This document shows, in pieces, positions 14,307-16,355 of a DNA stretch of 16,355 nt (position 1 is its first letter; the number at the start of each line of letters is the position of its first letter). The stretch is from Lachnospiraceae bacterium (GTDB taxonomy: Bacteria; Bacillota; Clostridia; Lachnospirales; Lachnospiraceae). Both the position numbers and the translations under genes were made by a program. The notes below the pieces were generated by a model. It was not told where the DNA came from, ran no database searches, and worked only from the letters and a program-made list of their open reading frames with translations. The stretch lies in NCBI GenBank assembly GCA_017412265.1, contig JAFPYK010000187.1:1-16355 (forward strand), in the 5' to 3' direction.

Positions 14307-15374
14307 ATGCTTCTGCGTGAGAAGACGAAGGTGATCCGGATCGGCGACCGGTATATCGGAGGACATTACCCGATCGCGATCCAGTCCATGACCAATACAA
14401 AGACCGAGGACGTGAGGTCGACGGTGGAGCAGATCCGGCGGCTCGAGGATGCCGGCTGCGAGATCATCCGCTGCACGGTGCCGACGCATGAGGCGGCCCT
14501 CGCGCTTCGGGAGATCAAAAAGCAGATTCACATTCCGCTCGTGGCGGACATTCATTTTGACTACCGGCTGGCGATCGAGGCGATCGAGAACGGCGCGGAC
14601 AAGATCCGGATCAATCCTGGCAACATCGGGGATGTCTCGCGGGTGCGGGCGGTCGTGGAGAAGGCCAGGGAATATGAGGTGCCGATCCGTGTCGGCGTCA
14701 ATTCCGGGTCTCTCGAGAAGGAGAAGATCGCGCGCTACGGGGGTGTGACTCCGGAGGGAATCGTGGAGAGCGCGCTCGAGAAGGCGGCCCAGATCGAGGA
14801 TCTCGGCTATGACCAGATGGTGATCAGCATCAAGGCTTCGGACGTCATGTTCTGCGTGAAGGCACATGAGCTGATCGCTCCGCAGACGGACTATCCTCTG
14901 CATGTCGGCATCACCGAGGCGGGCACGGTCTATTCGGGCAATATCAAGTCTGCGGTGGGCCTGGGCATGATCCTCGGGCAGGGCATCGGCAATACGATCC
15001 GGGTGTCTCTGACCGGCGACCCGGTGGAGGAGATCCGGTCTGCGAAGCTGATCCTGCGGACGCTGGGGCTTCGCAAGGGTGGCATCGAGATCGTCTCCTG
15101 CCCGACGTGCGGGCGGACGCAGATCGACCTGATCTCCCTGGCCAATTCCGTGGAGAAGATGGCCTCGGAGTTCGACCTGGACCTGAAGCTGGCCGTGATG
15201 GGCTGCGTGGTCAACGGGCCGGGAGAAGCCAGGGAGGCGGACCTCGGCATCGCCGGAGGCATCGGCGAAGCGCTGTTAATCAAAAAGGGACAAGTGGTGC
15301 GCAAGATCCCCGAGGAGAGGATTCTCGCCGAGCTTCGGGAGGAACTGCTGCACTGGCATAGTGAAGAGGAATAG
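14307..15374 (+). CDS. ispG: 4-hydroxy-3-methylbut-2-en-1-yl diphosphate synthase
   Basis: A 355-residue cytoplasmic [4Fe-4S] enzyme (also called GcpE) that reduces methylerythritol cyclodiphosphate to HMBPP, the penultimate MEP step. An N-terminal TIM barrel shows PIAIQSMTNTKTEDV (22-36) and ADIHFDYRLA (80-89), INPGNIGD (102-109). The C-terminal cluster domain has CPTCGRT (265-271) and GCVVNGPGEA (299-308), giving ligands C265, C268, C300 and E307. It is the short bacterial form without the extra domain seen in some lineages. A TTG two codons upstream (14301) is in frame, but it lies against the GGGGAGGA ribosome-binding site, so ATG 14307 is chosen. polC follows after 7 bp. Confidence 0.97.
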   Translation: MLLREKTKVIRIGDRYIGGHYPIAIQSMTNTKTEDVRSTVEQIRRLEDAGCEIIRCTVPTHEAALALREIKKQIHIPLVADIHFDYRLAIEAIENGADKIRINPGNIGDVSRVRAVVEKAREYEVPIRVGVNSGSLEKEKIARYGGVTPEGIVESALEKAAQIEDLGYDQMVISIKASDVMFCVKAHELIAPQTDYPLHVGITEAGTVYSGNIKSAVGLGMILGQGIGNTIRVSLTGDPVEEIRSAKLILRTLGLRKGGIEIVSCPTCGRTQIDLISLANSVEKMASEFDLDLKLAVMGCVVNGPGEAREADLGIAGGIGEALLIKKGQVVRKIPEERILAELREELLHWHSEEE

Positions 15375-15381
15375 AGAACCG

Positions 15382-16355
15382 ATGAAAGTACTGGAAGTTT
15401 TTCATGATCTTGATATTCCGGAGAAGTACCGTGAGGCCGCGCAGATCCCGGAGATCTGCCGCGTCTGCCTCTCGGCCGACAAGCAAATGTTTACCGTCTA
15501 TGTGACGTGTGAGGATTTGCTTTCTTTTTCGGCTAAACAGGTGCTTCAGGAGGAGCTGGGGCACAAGATCTTTCCGGACGGGGGCGGAAGGGTCGTGATC
15601 GAGGAGACGTATCCGGCGGCCGGGCATGCGAGTCCGGGGGAGCTCTTTGAATTCTATCTGGATTACCTGCTGGAGGAATGCAAGGAGGAGAGCCGCGTCA
15701 ATTATACGCTGCTTGCGTCCGCGAAGCGGGAGACGGAGGGAGACGAGGTCGTCCTGACATTTGAGGAGAATTTCCTCTCCCGTGCATTTGCAAGGAATTT
15801 CACGAGGCACTGTGACGAGGAATTCGGGGCGAAGTTCGGGCGCCGTGTTCCGATCCGGTGCGAGTTCGTGAAGAAGAAGGAGAAAACCGAGGGCGAGTCC
15901 GAGGATGACGAGGAGGAGATCGCGAACATCCGCGCGATCCGCGACGCGGCGGCCGAGCGTCCGGGCAGGAGCAGGCGAAGCCGCGGCAAGGATGACCTGA
16001 CGCAGATCCGCCAGAAGAACAAGAAGGATCCGGACGTCTTCTACGGGAGAAATGTCGAGGGAGAGCGGATCGAGATCCGGGAGATCACGGACGCGATCGG
16101 CGAGGTTGTCATCCGCGGCGAGGTCGTCTCCGAGGAGGAGAGGGAGACCAAGAGCGGAAGGATCCTGGTGATCTTCACCGTGACGGACGATACGGATTCC
16201 ATCTCCTGCAAGCTCTTCTTAAAGCCTGAGGCCGCGAAGGAAGTGACGGACCATGTCAAGCCCGGCAGATTCCTCATCATCAAGGGCGTCGCGGCCATGG
16301 ACACGTATGAGAAGGAGATCTCGATCACGTCCGTGGCGGGCATGAAGGAGTGCGA
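15382..16355 (+). CDS. polC: DNA polymerase III alpha subunit, PolC type (5' part)
   Basis: The first 324 codons of a gene cut by the window edge; the full protein is usually about 1,400-1,500 residues. PolC is the main replicative polymerase of low-GC-type Gram-positives, with built-in 3'-5' exonuclease. Seen here is the N-terminal region (1-165), then a charged linker (166-215) rich in Glu/Asp followed by Arg/Lys. An OB-fold domain begins at VFYGRNVEGERIEIREI (219-235) and runs to the edge, with the FTVTDDTDSISCKLF block (265-279). The PHP, exonuclease and polymerase domains lie beyond the window. The ribosome-binding site (GAGGA near 15366-15370, inside the end of ispG) is rather far from ATG 15382. 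An rseP/ispG-polC order is common in Firmicutes, sometimes with proS between. Confidence 0.93.
   Translation, partial: MKVLEVFHDLDIPEKYREAAQIPEICRVCLSADKQMFTVYVTCEDLLSFSAKQVLQEELGHKIFPDGGGRVVIEETYPAAGHASPGELFEFYLDYLLEECKEESRVNYTLLASAKRETEGDEVVLTFEENFLSRAFARNFTRHCDEEFGAKFGRRVPIRCEFVKKKEKTEGESEDDEEEIANIRAIRDAAAERPGRSRRSRGKDDLTQIRQKNKKDPDVFYGRNVEGERIEIREITDAIGEVVIRGEVVSEEERETKSGRILVIFTVTDDTDSISCKLFLKPEAAKEVTDHVKPGRFLIIKGVAAMDTYEKEISITSVAGMKEC

Noticed and set aside
12025..14400. A 791-codon open frame on the minus strand opposite dxr and rseP
   Set aside because: It lies wholly antisense to two certain genes. Its product is rich in His, Arg, Gln and Pro with no domain I recognise, as expected from the reverse of GC-rich codons.

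Overview
The window is 16.4 kb of GC-rich chromosome, densely coded, with short gaps, strong Shine-Dalgarno sites and Rho-independent terminators. A PolC-type DNA polymerase III alpha, a YkpA-type ABC-F ATPase, the MEP isoprenoid pathway and a small DUF5721-like gene point to a Gram-positive Clostridia member, most likely Lachnospiraceae. That placement is an inference from gene content and protein similarity as I remember it. I see no rRNA, tRNA, CRISPR array, insertion sequence or phage gene.

Left part (1-3250, minus strand): an ABC-F ATPase gene is followed 14 bp later by a CNNM/CorC-type magnesium-transport protein. The pair ends at a textbook terminator (150-196). Its promoter lies back-to-back with a plus-strand promoter.

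3266-5258 (plus strand): one gene encodes a protein with the clear fold and C-terminal half of a GlgX-type glycogen debranching enzyme. All three GH13 catalytic carboxylates appear to be replaced, so it looks like a pseudoenzyme. A bidirectional terminator (5215-5258) separates it from the convergent purine genes.

5262-8530 (minus strand): a purine salvage unit. An AzgA/COG2252-type purine permease is followed by adenine deaminase, with a strong hairpin between them. The permease has a good promoter and a short leader with a perfect 17-bp palindrome.

8608-16355 (plus strand): a small DUF5721-like gene, then a long housekeeping cluster: pyrH, frr, uppS, cdsA, dxr, rseP, ispG and the start of polC. 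It joins UMP supply, ribosome recycling, isoprenoid precursor synthesis (dxr, ispG), undecaprenyl carrier synthesis (uppS), phospholipid synthesis (cdsA), membrane proteolysis (rseP) and replication (polC). Part of this order is conserved in Firmicutes, but the usual rpsB-tsf pair is not directly upstream of pyrH here.

The most unusual observations are the apparently dead GH13 protein and an ABC-F ATPase in which every element of one composite ATP site is degenerate while the other site is intact.
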